This document shows, one piece after another, positions 1 through 6,502 of a stretch of 6,589 nucleotides of DNA. Numbering within the stretch: the first letter of the stretch is position 1; each line of letters begins with the position of its first letter. The stretch spans positions 1-6,589 of the forward strand of contig URGC01000123.1 of assembly GCA_900547255.1 (NCBI GenBank). The letters run 5' to 3'. This stretch comes from an uncultured Eubacterium sp. GTDB lineage: Bacteria > Bacillota > Clostridia > Lachnospirales > Lachnospiraceae. Made by a program: the position numbers and the translations under genes. The notes under the pieces are model-generated. The model saw only the letters and a program-made list of their open reading frames with translations, had not been told where the DNA came from and searched no databases.

Positions 1-48
1 GCAAGCAAGCTTGCATCGGCTTTCTGACCTTTTGACCCTGGTATCATA
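1..48. repeat. Left arm of a perfect 48-bp inverted repeat
   Basis: These bases are the exact reverse complement of 6535-6582. The arm begins with the palindrome GCAAGCTTGC (5-14) and contains two TGACC words (25-29 and 33-37) before CTGGTATCAT. The right copy continues past the match into AAGAGGT, so the left copy is probably cut by the window edge. Read on the minus strand, the arm has an ATG at 47-45 that opens a frame running off the window (MIPGSKGQKADASLL). A perfect 48-base match is far beyond chance. That it belongs to a dispersed repeat family is inference from its position outside genes. Confidence 0.9.
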
Positions 49-52
49 TAAT
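24..52 (+). promoter_or_regulatory. Possible promoter of the S8 protease gene
   Basis: A perfect -10 box TATAAT lies at 47-52. Seventeen bases upstream is CTGACC (24-29), which matches 4 of 6 positions of TTGACA. A second TATAAT at 52-57 and TTGACC at 32-37 offer alternative but badly spaced combinations. Transcription would start near 59-60, before the ribosome binding site at 75-80. The -35 element lies inside the inverted repeat, so the repeat may supply half of this promoter. Confidence 0.4.
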
Positions 53-74
53 ATAATAATTGATGAAAAATTGC

Positions 75-80
75 AGGGGA
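75..80 (+). promoter_or_regulatory. Ribosome binding site that sets the S8 protease start
   Basis: AGGGGA at 75-80 lies six bases before the ATG at 87. The in-frame upstream TTG (60) and ATG (63) have no purine-rich site before them, only AT-rich promoter-like sequence. This favours 87 as the true start. Confidence 0.65.
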
Positions 81-86
81 CATGTT

Positions 87-1862
87 ATGGCTGATATTAG
101 CAGAGAAGAATGTGTAAGGTATGCAACCAGTGAAGAATATATGGATTTCATATTTAACAATAACACGGCTTATTATGATGTTGAAACTCTGGGCTGTACG
201 CAGATAGTTGATGAAAACTGGTCAGTAGGTTATGGTAATCTTCCAAATGGGCTTACTATGTCTGTGACAGACCTTAACTATCATATAATTCCTAAGTTAT
301 ATACAACTGTTGATTCATCAAGTTTTGACAGCTCAGGCATAAGCAGTGTGCTTAACCAGCCATTGCTTGATGTCAGGGGAAGGGGAGTTATCATTGGTAT
401 TATAGATACTGGCATTGATTATACATATGATATCTTCAAAAATAGTCCTGTTGACAGCCGCATAGGAGCATTGTGGGACCAGACGGCAGAAAAAAATGAT
501 GACAGTCAGAATGATGACAGCCAGAAAAATAACAGTCAGAATAATGATATTGATGTGCTTTTTGGGAATGTGTATTACCGGCAGGATATTAACAGGGCAC
601 TTGCAGTAATGGAAGAAGGCGGGGATTACAATAGTATAGTGGATTCACATGATGAATCCTCACATGGGACATATGTTGCAGGAGTTGCAGCCGTAGTCGC
701 ACCAGAGGCAGAGCTTGCAGTTGTAAAATTAAAACCAGCAAAGCAGTATCTGAGAAAATATTTCTTCATAGCAGATGACCAGCAGGTGTATGAGGAGACT
801 GATTTGATGCTTGGGGTGAGATTCCTGCTTGAATATGCGAGATTGCAGAAGAAACCGATTGTTATACTTATAAGCCTTGCAACTGGAAGCGGACCAAGAA
901 CTGGCGCAACACCATTAGCCAATGTGCTCTCGCTTGCAGCGGCGAGAACTAATGTTGCAGTTGTCACCGCAGTTGGCAATGAGGCGGATAACCGGACGCA
1001 TGTGTCAGCTACAGCGGTGTCGAACAGCAGTCCATATGTATGCGAATTAAATGTCGGGGCAGATGAAGAGGGGGTTGTCATTGAATTGTGGGCTGGCACA
1101 ATGGATATTCTTTCAGTGGGATTCGTCTCGCCATCTGGTGAGATTGTGGCAAGAATTCCTGCAAAGGAAAATGTGGTTAATACGCATGATTTTATATTTG
1201 AAAAGACAAGAATAACTGTTGAATATCAGGTGGTTGAGGAACTGTCAGGATTTGAGCTTGTATTTATAAGAATGATAAGACCAGCAAAGGGTGTGTGGCG
1301 GATTAATGTATACAGCCTTACAACAATACTGGGGACATTCAATATGTGGCTTAATATGAAGAAATTAATGGGCTCGGACACATATTTTCTCAATTCAAAC
1401 CCAGATACGACGCTGCTTGAACCGTCATCTGATGAGAGGGTTATCAGTGTGGGGAGCTATAATCACAGAACAGGAAGTGCAGATATAGATTCCGGGCGCG
1501 GTTATAATGCAAAAGGGGCGGTGAAGCCAGACGTAGTTGCGCCAGGTGTGAATGTCATATGGCCGCCATATGATAATAGCATGAATTCTAATTCAGTAAA
1601 TGTGCATGGTGTCATGAGGGGTATGAGTGGAACGAGTGTTGCGGCGGCGCATGTGGCTGGAATGGCGGCACTCCTGCTTCAGTGGGGTGTGACAGATGGC
1701 AATAACCGCCTTATGGGGAATAATCAGATTAAGTCGATTCTTACGAGGGGAGCTGTGCGCAATGTAAATATTGAGCAGGAGGGGGAAGGATATCCAGACC
1801 CGGTATCGGGGTATGGGAGGGTGAATATAATGGATTCATTCCTGCAACTACGAATTAATTGA
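87..1862 (+). CDS. Subtilisin-like serine protease, S8 family, CspA-like
   Basis: This encodes a 591-residue subtilase. From the ATG at 87, the catalytic residues are Asp107 (in IIDTGID), His193 (in SHGTYVAG), the oxyanion-hole Asn298 (in AVGNEADN) and Ser517 (in GMSGTSVAAAHVAG), so the enzyme looks active. About 95 residues precede the catalytic core and include the 'IPKLY...LDVRGRGVIIG' stretch, which I recognise from CspA-like subtilases of Clostridia. The roughly 190 residues between Asn298 and the serine motif probably hold the inserted beta-rich domain of that group. A five-residue tandem repeat (NDDSQ type) lies at residues 137-154. No N-terminal signal peptide or membrane segment is visible. 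Csp proteases in Clostridium process the spore cortex hydrolase SleC, but the substrate here is unknown and there is no spore gene beside it. The gene stands alone, with a large palindrome starting four bases after its stop. Family is secure; biological role is not. Confidence 0.93.
   Translation: MADISREECVRYATSEEYMDFIFNNNTAYYDVETLGCTQIVDENWSVGYGNLPNGLTMSVTDLNYHIIPKLYTTVDSSSFDSSGISSVLNQPLLDVRGRGVIIGIIDTGIDYTYDIFKNSPVDSRIGALWDQTAEKNDDSQNDDSQKNNSQNNDIDVLFGNVYYRQDINRALAVMEEGGDYNSIVDSHDESSHGTYVAGVAAVVAPEAELAVVKLKPAKQYLRKYFFIADDQQVYEETDLMLGVRFLLEYARLQKKPIVILISLATGSGPRTGATPLANVLSLAAARTNVAVVTAVGNEADNRTHVSATAVSNSSPYVCELNVGADEEGVVIELWAGTMDILSVGFVSPSGEIVARIPAKENVVNTHDFIFEKTRITVEYQVVEELSGFELVFIRMIRPAKGVWRINVYSLTTILGTFNMWLNMKKLMGSDTYFLNSNPDTTLLEPSSDERVISVGSYNHRTGSADIDSGRGYNAKGAVKPDVVAPGVNVIWPPYDNSMNSNSVNVHGVMRGMSGTSVAAAHVAGMAALLLQWGVTDGNNRLMGNNQIKSILTRGAVRNVNIEQEGEGYPDPVSGYGRVNIMDSFLQLRIN
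495..548 (+). repeat. 15-bp tandem repeat, about 3.6 copies, inside the protease gene
   Basis: Three 15-base units (495-509, 510-524, 525-539) and a partial fourth (540-548) encode NDDSQ, NDDSQ, KNNSQ and NND. The first two units differ at one base and the third is more diverged. The unit is a multiple of three, so copy-number change would keep the reading frame. The repeat lies in the loop after the 'LWDQT' motif, between the catalytic Asp and His, where insertions are likely to be tolerated. Confidence 0.85.
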
Positions 1863-1865
1863 TAA

Positions 1866-2157
1866 GGTGAAGTAATAACTGTGGTCTGGCTGTGCCGGCT
1901 TCGCTGTCTGCACCTGTCACCCATATTATATTTAATTTACTGGTCCTTTGTGTCTAGTTGCTCTAAGGTCGGCACGACAGAGCATATTTAATCCGACTGC
2001 TAAAAACGCGCTTCGCTTGAACGGTTTAGCAGTCGAATTAGCTTTTGTCGAACACCGACCTAAGACCAACACGACAGTCGTTATGTAAATTAAATATATA
2101 TGGGTGACAGGTGCAGACAGCGAAGCCGGCGCAGCCAGACCACAATTATACTTAACC
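1866..2157. repeat. Large palindromic element (MITE-like or structured RNA repeat)
   Basis: The 394-base gap between the protease and the HAD gene is mostly one nested palindrome. The main arms are 1881-1940 and 2085-2143, which match over about 59 bases with one substitution and one indel. A weaker match extends them to 1866 and 2157. Inside are AGGTCGG (1966-1972) with CCGACCT (2055-2061), CGACAGAGC (1975-1983) with GCTTTTGTCG (2041-2050), and a perfect 11-bp central stem (1994-2004 with 2025-2035) around a 20-base loop. The whole would fold as a long imperfect hairpin in RNA or extruded DNA. It encodes no recognisable protein or transposase. It may also block read-through from the protease gene, since no ordinary terminator with a T-run is seen there. 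That it is a dispersed non-autonomous element is inference. No clear target-site duplication was found. Confidence 0.85.
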
Positions 2158-2171
2158 ACGTATTAATTAGG

Positions 2172-2201
2172 TTGCGTGGGGGAGAGGGAGTTTGATATAA
2201 T
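2172..2201 (+). promoter_or_regulatory. Promoter of the HAD phosphatase gene
   Basis: A perfect TATAAT (2196-2201) is preceded by TGA, giving an extended -10 box. TTGCGT (2172-2177) lies 18 bases upstream as a partial -35. It sits about 15 bases beyond the palindromic element and roughly 55 bases before the chosen start codon, so the HAD gene need not depend on the protease promoter. Confidence 0.6.
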
Positions 2202-2246
2202 GGCAGGAGTGATGATAATTAAGATACATGGTTAAACATGGGGAAT

Positions 2247-2252
2247 GAGGAG
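2247..2252 (+). promoter_or_regulatory. Ribosome binding site that sets the HAD gene start
   Basis: GAGGAG at 2247-2252 lies just before the ATG at 2257. The upstream in-frame ATG (2245) overlaps this site, and its own purine run (GGGGA) abuts it with no spacing. This makes 2257 the better start, giving a protein beginning MGKYKAISLDLDGT. Confidence 0.6.
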
Positions 2253-2256
2253 AAAT

Positions 2257-3072
2257 ATGGGGAAATATAAAGCGATATCGTTAGACCTTGATGGAACACT
2301 TATGGATAGTAATAAGCAGCTTCCAGATGTGAACAAAGAGGCATTGTGGAAGGCTATAGATAAGGGCGTGGCTGTTATTCTGGCATCAGGAAGACCATTG
2401 TTTGGTGTGCTTCCAGTGGCAGCGCAGTTAGAGCTTAAAGAGAGAGGCGGCTATGTTCTTGCATATAATGGAGGCAATATATGGGATTGCAGGAATGAAA
2501 AGCTTATTTATTCAAAGACAGTTCCGCAGGAATGTGTGCCAGATATCTGCAAAGCTGCAAGAAAATATGATGTATCACCTCTGACATATTATAAAGATCT
2601 TGTAATATCAGAGAGAGCAGAAGATGAGTATGTGTTAAAAGAGGCATTCTGCAATAGTGCGAAGGTTATGCAGGTTGACGATATATCATCATTTGTTGAT
2701 TATCCTGAGGCGAAGATTCTTCTTGTGGGGCCTCACGAAAAGCTTCTGCCAGCAAAGGCAGAGTTAGAGCGGTTATATCCTGATATTCTTGATTTGTTCT
2801 TCTCAGAGGATTATTTCCTTGAGGTTGTGCCTAAGAATGTAGGCAAGGATATATCGCTTAATGAGCTTTTAAGACAGATTGGAATAGAGCAGAGCGAGCT
2901 TATAGCTTGTGGTGATGGAATGAATGATATAAGCATGATAAAATATGCCGGACTTGGTGTTGCGATGGAGAATGCATATCCAGCCGTCAAGGAGGCAGCA
3001 GATATAGTTGCGCCTAAGAACGATGATGGTGGCGTGGCTTATATCGTTAACAAGTATTTCGAGCTTGCATAG
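2257..3072 (+). CDS. Cof-type HAD-superfamily (IIB) phosphatase
   Basis: This encodes a 271-residue cytoplasmic hydrolase of the haloacid dehalogenase superfamily. All four motifs are visible: motif I DLDGT with nucleophile Asp10 and acid Asp12; motif II LASGR with Ser44; motif III Lys197 in KNVGKD; motif IV GDGMND with Asp220 and Asp224 for Mg2+ binding. The stretch of about 110 residues between motifs II and III matches the C2B cap of Cof-type (subfamily IIB) enzymes, and the length is normal for the group. Such enzymes remove phosphate from small molecules such as sugar phosphates, flavin or pyridoxal phosphates, and many are promiscuous, so the substrate cannot be named. The gene has its own promoter and a shared terminator downstream, so it looks monocistronic. 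Ser in motif II, where many relatives have Thr, is an acceptable substitution. Family call is very secure; substrate is unknown. Confidence 0.95.
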   Translation: MGKYKAISLDLDGTLMDSNKQLPDVNKEALWKAIDKGVAVILASGRPLFGVLPVAAQLELKERGGYVLAYNGGNIWDCRNEKLIYSKTVPQECVPDICKAARKYDVSPLTYYKDLVISERAEDEYVLKEAFCNSAKVMQVDDISSFVDYPEAKILLVGPHEKLLPAKAELERLYPDILDLFFSEDYFLEVVPKNVGKDISLNELLRQIGIEQSELIACGDGMNDISMIKYAGLGVAMENAYPAVKEAADIVAPKNDDGGVAYIVNKYFELA

Positions 3073-3093
3073 CGGGCAGATTTATATAAATAA

Positions 3094-3151
3094 AAAATCG
3101 GATGTATCCTATCCACTTACCAATTGAGGAAGATAAGATACATCCGATTTT
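3094..3151. terminator. Bidirectional rho-independent terminator between convergent genes
   Basis: A perfect 15-bp stem (3094-3108 with 3137-3151) encloses a 28-base loop. On the plus strand the stem runs into TTTT and further T-rich sequence. On the minus strand it is followed by TTTTTTATTT. It lies 21 bases after the HAD stop and 34 bases past the LCP stop, so one hairpin can end both transcripts. Confidence 0.85.
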
Positions 3152-3185
3152 GATTTTAATTATTTAATTTAGTTATTGAACTCAA

Positions 3186-4811
3186 TTATTTAGATAATTT
3201 TGTTGTTGATGTTGTTGAGCTGGAATTTTCCTGTTTGCAGCTCTCAACGAATTCATCTACATCAAATATCTCGTCATTCTCGATTTTGTTAACAAGCTTA
3301 ATGGCTGTGTTGATGTCATCATAGTCAGGTGTAAGACATGAAGCATATGTTCCATAAAGCTCACAGTACATCGAACCAGATGACTTGGCACCTACGGCGT
3401 ATGCCTGTACATTCCAAGGTGTTGAGTTAGATAACTGTCCTTTGATAAGGTTAGTTATAACTTCCGTTGGCATGTTAGTAAGAACCATGTCGCCAACCGC
3501 ATCAAGTACAGAAGAGTAGTTGGCAAGGATTGAAGGAGAAGTTGCCTTTTCAATCATACCAGCAATAGCGGCTTCCTGATTACGGCCTCTCTGCATATCG
3601 CCATTTGCGAATGCCTTTCTTTCTCGTACAAATGCAAGTGTCTTTTCACCATCACATTCATTAGGTCCAACAACGAAATGATATGTGTTCTCAGATGCTT
3701 CCCATCCGTTAGTAAATGCAACAGATGAATTGATTGTTATACCGCCAAGTGCGTTGATAACATTGACACATCCTGTGAAGTTAATCTTATAGTAGTAATT
3801 AATATTAATTCCATAAAGGTCTGTCAAGGCTTTCATAGAGTACTCAATACCAGAGTTGCCGGCATGCGTAAGCTTGTCCTTACCAGATATCACAGTTCCG
3901 TCATTAAGAAGTCGTGAAATAGTGATTCGGTAATCTCTTGGTGTTGATAAAAGCAGTACCTGTCTTGTCTCAGGGTTGATAACTGCTAAAAGGTTTACAT
4001 CGCTTCGTCCCTTATCGGCGATGCTTCCGTAACTGTCGCTTCCTGAAATGTATACAACGAAAGGAGCATTTTTGGCTACCACGTTACCCTTGGAAATAGT
4101 TACCTGCTTGGTGATTCGCACTGAGTCAATAACCTTGGTCTTTTCGTTAAATTCCTCATAATCCTCGTTCAGGCTGGATTTGATACCAGAACTGACTGCA
4201 ATAACCTTGATCTCGTTATTATCATACAGCTTGTTAATCAGGTCTTCCCAGTTGTTATATCCCTTAGATGCGAGTGTACATGAGTTGTCTGTCTGAATCT
4301 TATCAATAGCTTTCTTAATAAGAGAACCTTCAATGTTATCGTTATAGCCATATGTATAACCGACAGTGTCTTTGATTGATTGCGCCTTATCGTCAGCAAG
4401 AACAACAATATCTATAACATCAGAAGTTGTTATTGTGCTGCCATTGATTTTGTTAAATGTTGCATTTACCTTATCACCGGCGAAAAATCCAAATGTCATG
4501 ATAATGGTAAGGAAAACAGCAAGAAACTTGCCAATTCCATGCGCTTTGTTAAACTGGGCTGTAAAATCATACAACACCAGCAGTCCTAAGATTACGAATA
4601 ATCCTATCAGATAGTTCAGTGGTAAAATATTAAGCCGGAGCACTTCATATGAAAACAGAAGTGTTGCTATCAATTGTACCAGAACCAGAAATAGTCCGAA
4701 TAAAGCGACACGCCCACGGTGTCTGTGAATCAACTGCTTTTTGTTAAGTGTCGATTTCTTCTTAAAGGCTAATGAAATATCACGATTAGTCTTGGAAAAA
4801 AAGTTAGACAT
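3186..4811 (-). CDS. LytR-CpsA-Psr (LCP) family protein, CpsA-type with accessory domain
   Basis: This encodes a 541-residue membrane protein. A basic cytoplasmic N-terminus (residues 1-34) leads to three hydrophobic segments at about 35-55, 61-81 and 94-112. Residues of about 130-245 resemble the accessory domain of pneumococcal Cps2A ('DIVVLADD' start). The extracellular LCP domain (about 250-465) shows GSDSYG, Arg269/Asp271 in GRSDVNLL, Arg292/Asp293 in STPRD, KDKLTHAG, INYYYKINF, Arg396/Arg398 in FVRERK and the GDMQRGRNQ motif (Asp405, Arg408, Arg410). These arginines and aspartates bind the pyrophosphate and metal in characterised LCP enzymes. Such proteins transfer lipid-linked glycopolymers (capsule, teichoic acid or other) to peptidoglycan; older annotations call them transcriptional regulators. 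A Ser/Thr-rich tail (about 529-541) follows. GAGGA at 4816-4820 lies four to five bases before the ATG. No polysaccharide genes adjoin it, so its polymer is unknown. Confidence 0.95.
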   Translation of the reverse strand: MSNFFSKTNRDISLAFKKKSTLNKKQLIHRHRGRVALFGLFLVLVQLIATLLFSYEVLRLNILPLNYLIGLFVILGLLVLYDFTAQFNKAHGIGKFLAVFLTIIMTFGFFAGDKVNATFNKINGSTITTSDVIDIVVLADDKAQSIKDTVGYTYGYNDNIEGSLIKKAIDKIQTDNSCTLASKGYNNWEDLINKLYDNNEIKVIAVSSGIKSSLNEDYEEFNEKTKVIDSVRITKQVTISKGNVVAKNAPFVVYISGSDSYGSIADKGRSDVNLLAVINPETRQVLLLSTPRDYRITISRLLNDGTVISGKDKLTHAGNSGIEYSMKALTDLYGININYYYKINFTGCVNVINALGGITINSSVAFTNGWEASENTYHFVVGPNECDGEKTLAFVRERKAFANGDMQRGRNQEAAIAGMIEKATSPSILANYSSVLDAVGDMVLTNMPTEVITNLIKGQLSNSTPWNVQAYAVGAKSSGSMYCELYGTYASCLTPDYDDINTAIKLVNKIENDEIFDVDEFVESCKQENSSSTTSTTKLSK

Positions 4812-4849
4812 AATATCCTCGTTTCTGCGTAAGCATAAAAATCTCTTCT

Positions 4850-4877
4850 ATTATACTACTTTTTGCCAGAAAGACAA
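4850..4877 (-). promoter_or_regulatory. Promoter of the LCP gene
   Basis: On the minus strand TTGTCT (4877-4872) and a perfect TATAAT (4855-4850) are separated by 16 bases. Transcription would start near 4843, giving a leader of about 30 bases that contains the GAGGA site. The leader is too short for a riboswitch. Confidence 0.65.
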
Positions 4878-4912
4878 GAAAATAGTATACATGTGTTTCA
4901 ATTCGAGAAGAG

Positions 4913-4944
4913 AACTTAATGATGACCTGGTGAAAACTTAATGA
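4913..4944 (+). repeat. Short direct repeat AACTTAATGA upstream of gdhA
   Basis: The ten-base word AACTTAATGA occurs at 4913-4922 and again at 4935-4944, 22 bases apart (about two helical turns). It lies between the divergent LCP and gdhA promoters, upstream of the gdhA -35 box. This spacing would suit a dimeric regulator on one DNA face, but such AT-rich words also recur by chance and no regulator can be named. Confidence 0.3.
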
Positions 4945-4988
4945 ATTGATAGTGCTTAATTAATTTAAAAAAATACTAAAAAAAATTC

Positions 4989-5017
4989 TTGCCAAGATTA
5001 ATCAATCACTTTATAAT
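4989..5017 (+). promoter_or_regulatory. Strong promoter of gdhA
   Basis: TTGCCA (4989-4994, 5 of 6 matches) and TATAAT (5012-5017, 6 of 6) are separated by the ideal 17 bases. The A-rich run at about 4966-4985 just upstream resembles an UP element. The start of transcription would fall near 5024, about 40 bases before the chosen start codon. This is the best promoter in the window and fits a highly expressed nitrogen-assimilation gene. Confidence 0.8.
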
Positions 5018-5050
5018 ATTAGCATATTAAATCGCTAAAGGCGTTAATGG

Positions 5051-5056
5051 AAAGGA
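5051..5056 (+). promoter_or_regulatory. Ribosome binding site that sets the gdhA start
   Basis: AAAGGA at 5051-5056 lies eight bases before the ATG at 5065. The in-frame ATG at 5047 has no purine-rich site at a proper distance, and the protein from 5065 (MGYVDEVLE...) aligns with the usual N-terminus of bacterial glutamate dehydrogenases. Confidence 0.75.
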
Positions 5057-5064
5057 TAACTAAA

Positions 5065-6411
5065 ATGGGTTACGTTGATGAAGTCTTAGAGTTAGTTTCA
5101 AAGAAGAATGCAGATCAGCCAGAATTTTTACAGGCTGTAAGCGAGGTTTTAGAGTCATTAAGACCAGTTGTAGATGCTAATGAGGAGCTTTACAGAAGCA
5201 ATGCTATTCTTGAAAGAATTACAGAACCAGACAGAGTTCTTATGTTCCGTGTTCCTTGGGTAGATGATAAGGGTCAGGTTCAGGTAAACAGAGGTTTCCG
5301 TGTACAGTTCAATAATGCAATTGGACCATACAAGGGAGGCTTAAGATTACATCCATCTGTAAACCTTGGTATTATTAAGTTCTTAGGTTTTGAGCAGATT
5401 TTCAAGAATTCACTTACAAGCTTACCAATCGGTGGTGGTAAGGGTGGTTCTGACTTCGATCCTAAGGGTAAGTCAGACAGAGAGATCATGGCATTCTGCC
5501 AGAGCTTCATGACAGAGCTTTGCAAGTATATCGGTGCTGATGTCGATGTTCCAGCCGGTGATATCGGAACAGGCGCAAGAGAAATCGGTTACATGTTCGG
5601 TCAGTATAAGAGAATCAGAGGAATGTTCGAAGGCGTTCTTACAGGTAAGGGACTTACATATGGTGGTTCACTTGCTAGAACAGAAGCTACAGGTTACGGA
5701 CTTCTTTATATCACAGAAGAGTTATTCAAGTGCCATGGCGATTCATTAAATGGTAAGACAGTAGCTGTTTCAGGTGCTGGTAATGTTGCTATCTACGCTA
5801 TCCAGAAGGCACAGCAGCTTGGTGCTAAGGTTGTTACATGCTCAGATTCAACAGGCTGGATTTATGATCCAGAAGGAATTGATGTAGCACTTCTTCAGGA
5901 AGTTAAGGAAGTTAAGAGAGCAAGACTTACAGAGTATGCTGCAGCTAGAAAGTCAGCAGAGTACCATGAGAAGAAGAACGGCGAGCACGGTGTATGGTCA
6001 GTTAAGTGTGATATCGCTCTTCCATGCGCTACACAGAACGAGCTTGACATCGAGGATGCTAAGCAGTTAGTAGCTAACGGCGTTAAGGCTGTTTGTGAGG
6101 GTGCTAACATGCCTACAACTCTTGATGCAACTAAGTACTTCCAGGATAATGGTGTATGGTTCATCTGTGGTAAGGCTTCTAATGCAGGTGGTGTTGCAAC
6201 ATCAGCTCTTGAGATGAGCCAGAACTCAGAGAGACTTAGCTGGTCATTCGAAGAGGTTGATGCTAAGCTTAAGGATATCATGGTTAACATCTACCACAAC
6301 ATCGATGATGCTGCTAAGAGATACAACATGGAAGGCAACTATGTAGCTGGTGCTAACATAGCTGGTTTCGAGAAGGTTGTTAATGCTATGCTTGCTCAGG
6401 GTGTTTGCTAA
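5065..6411 (+). CDS. gdhA: Glutamate dehydrogenase, probably NADP-specific
   Basis: This encodes a 448-residue cytoplasmic enzyme that interconverts 2-oxoglutarate plus ammonium with glutamate, normally as a hexamer. Numbered from the ATG at 5065, the substrate and catalytic residues are Lys90 (PYKGG), Lys114 (FEQIFK), Lys126 (GGGKGG) and Asp166 (PAGDIG). The Rossmann motif GAGNVA is at 237-242 and is followed by SDSTG (260-264). That segment resembles the NADP-dependent Escherichia coli GdhA (SDSSG) rather than the NAD-dependent Clostridium symbiosum enzyme (SGPDG), hence the NADP call (EC 1.4.1.4). The C-terminal half (CDIALPCATQNELD, EGANMPTT, GGVATSALEMSQNSERLSW, GANIAGF) is also typical. 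Length is normal and no residue is missing. Codon use leans strongly to GGT/GGA, AAG and GCT, unlike the protease gene, which with the strong promoter suggests high expression. The gene is monocistronic, divergent from the LCP gene, and ends in its own terminator. Confidence 0.97.
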   Translation: MGYVDEVLELVSKKNADQPEFLQAVSEVLESLRPVVDANEELYRSNAILERITEPDRVLMFRVPWVDDKGQVQVNRGFRVQFNNAIGPYKGGLRLHPSVNLGIIKFLGFEQIFKNSLTSLPIGGGKGGSDFDPKGKSDREIMAFCQSFMTELCKYIGADVDVPAGDIGTGAREIGYMFGQYKRIRGMFEGVLTGKGLTYGGSLARTEATGYGLLYITEELFKCHGDSLNGKTVAVSGAGNVAIYAIQKAQQLGAKVVTCSDSTGWIYDPEGIDVALLQEVKEVKRARLTEYAAARKSAEYHEKKNGEHGVWSVKCDIALPCATQNELDIEDAKQLVANGVKAVCEGANMPTTLDATKYFQDNGVWFICGKASNAGGVATSALEMSQNSERLSWSFEEVDAKLKDIMVNIYHNIDDAAKRYNMEGNYVAGANIAGFEKVVNAMLAQGVC

Positions 6412-6441
6412 TTAACATTTCGAATTAAATAAACTTATATT

Positions 6442-6485
6442 GGGTTGCTGCTTTGATATATTGTCATGGCAGCAGCCCTTTTTGT
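6442..6485 (+). terminator. Rho-independent terminator of gdhA
   Basis: A ten-bp stem, GGGTTGCTGC (6442-6451) with GCAGCAGCCC (6469-6478), contains one U-G wobble and encloses a 17-base loop. The T-run CTTTTTG follows directly. It begins 30 bases after the gdhA stop codon. Confidence 0.92.
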
Positions 6486-6502
6486 TAATTAGTCAAAAGA
6501 TG

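Noticed and set aside
626..1099. 157-codon minus-strand open frame inside the protease gene
   Set aside because: It is antisense to the conserved catalytic region, with Ser/Thr/Ala-rich low-information sequence and no family resemblance; it is a shadow of the real gene.
1932..2159. 75-codon minus-strand open frame across the palindrome
   Set aside because: It lies almost wholly inside the inverted-repeat element, its sequence resembles no protein family I know, and the palindromic structure explains the region better.
4741..4941. 66-codon plus-strand open frame over the LCP start and divergent promoter region
   Set aside because: It overlaps the LCP N-terminus in antisense, crosses the LCP promoter, and shows no protein family resemblance.
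1981..5038. Similarity between AGCATATTTAATCCG (1981) and AGCATATTAAATCG (5021)
   Set aside because: The shared word is short and AT-rich, needs an indel and a mismatch to align, and has no extended match on either side; chance is enough.
5895..6290. 131-codon minus-strand open frame inside gdhA
   Set aside because: It is antisense to a strongly conserved enzyme with biased codon use, which commonly produces such open frames; no recognisable protein results.
6452..6468. Possible riboswitch or attenuator at the end of gdhA
   Set aside because: The hairpin follows the stop codon and is a simple stem with a T-run, with no upstream aptamer-like structure; an ordinary terminator explains it.
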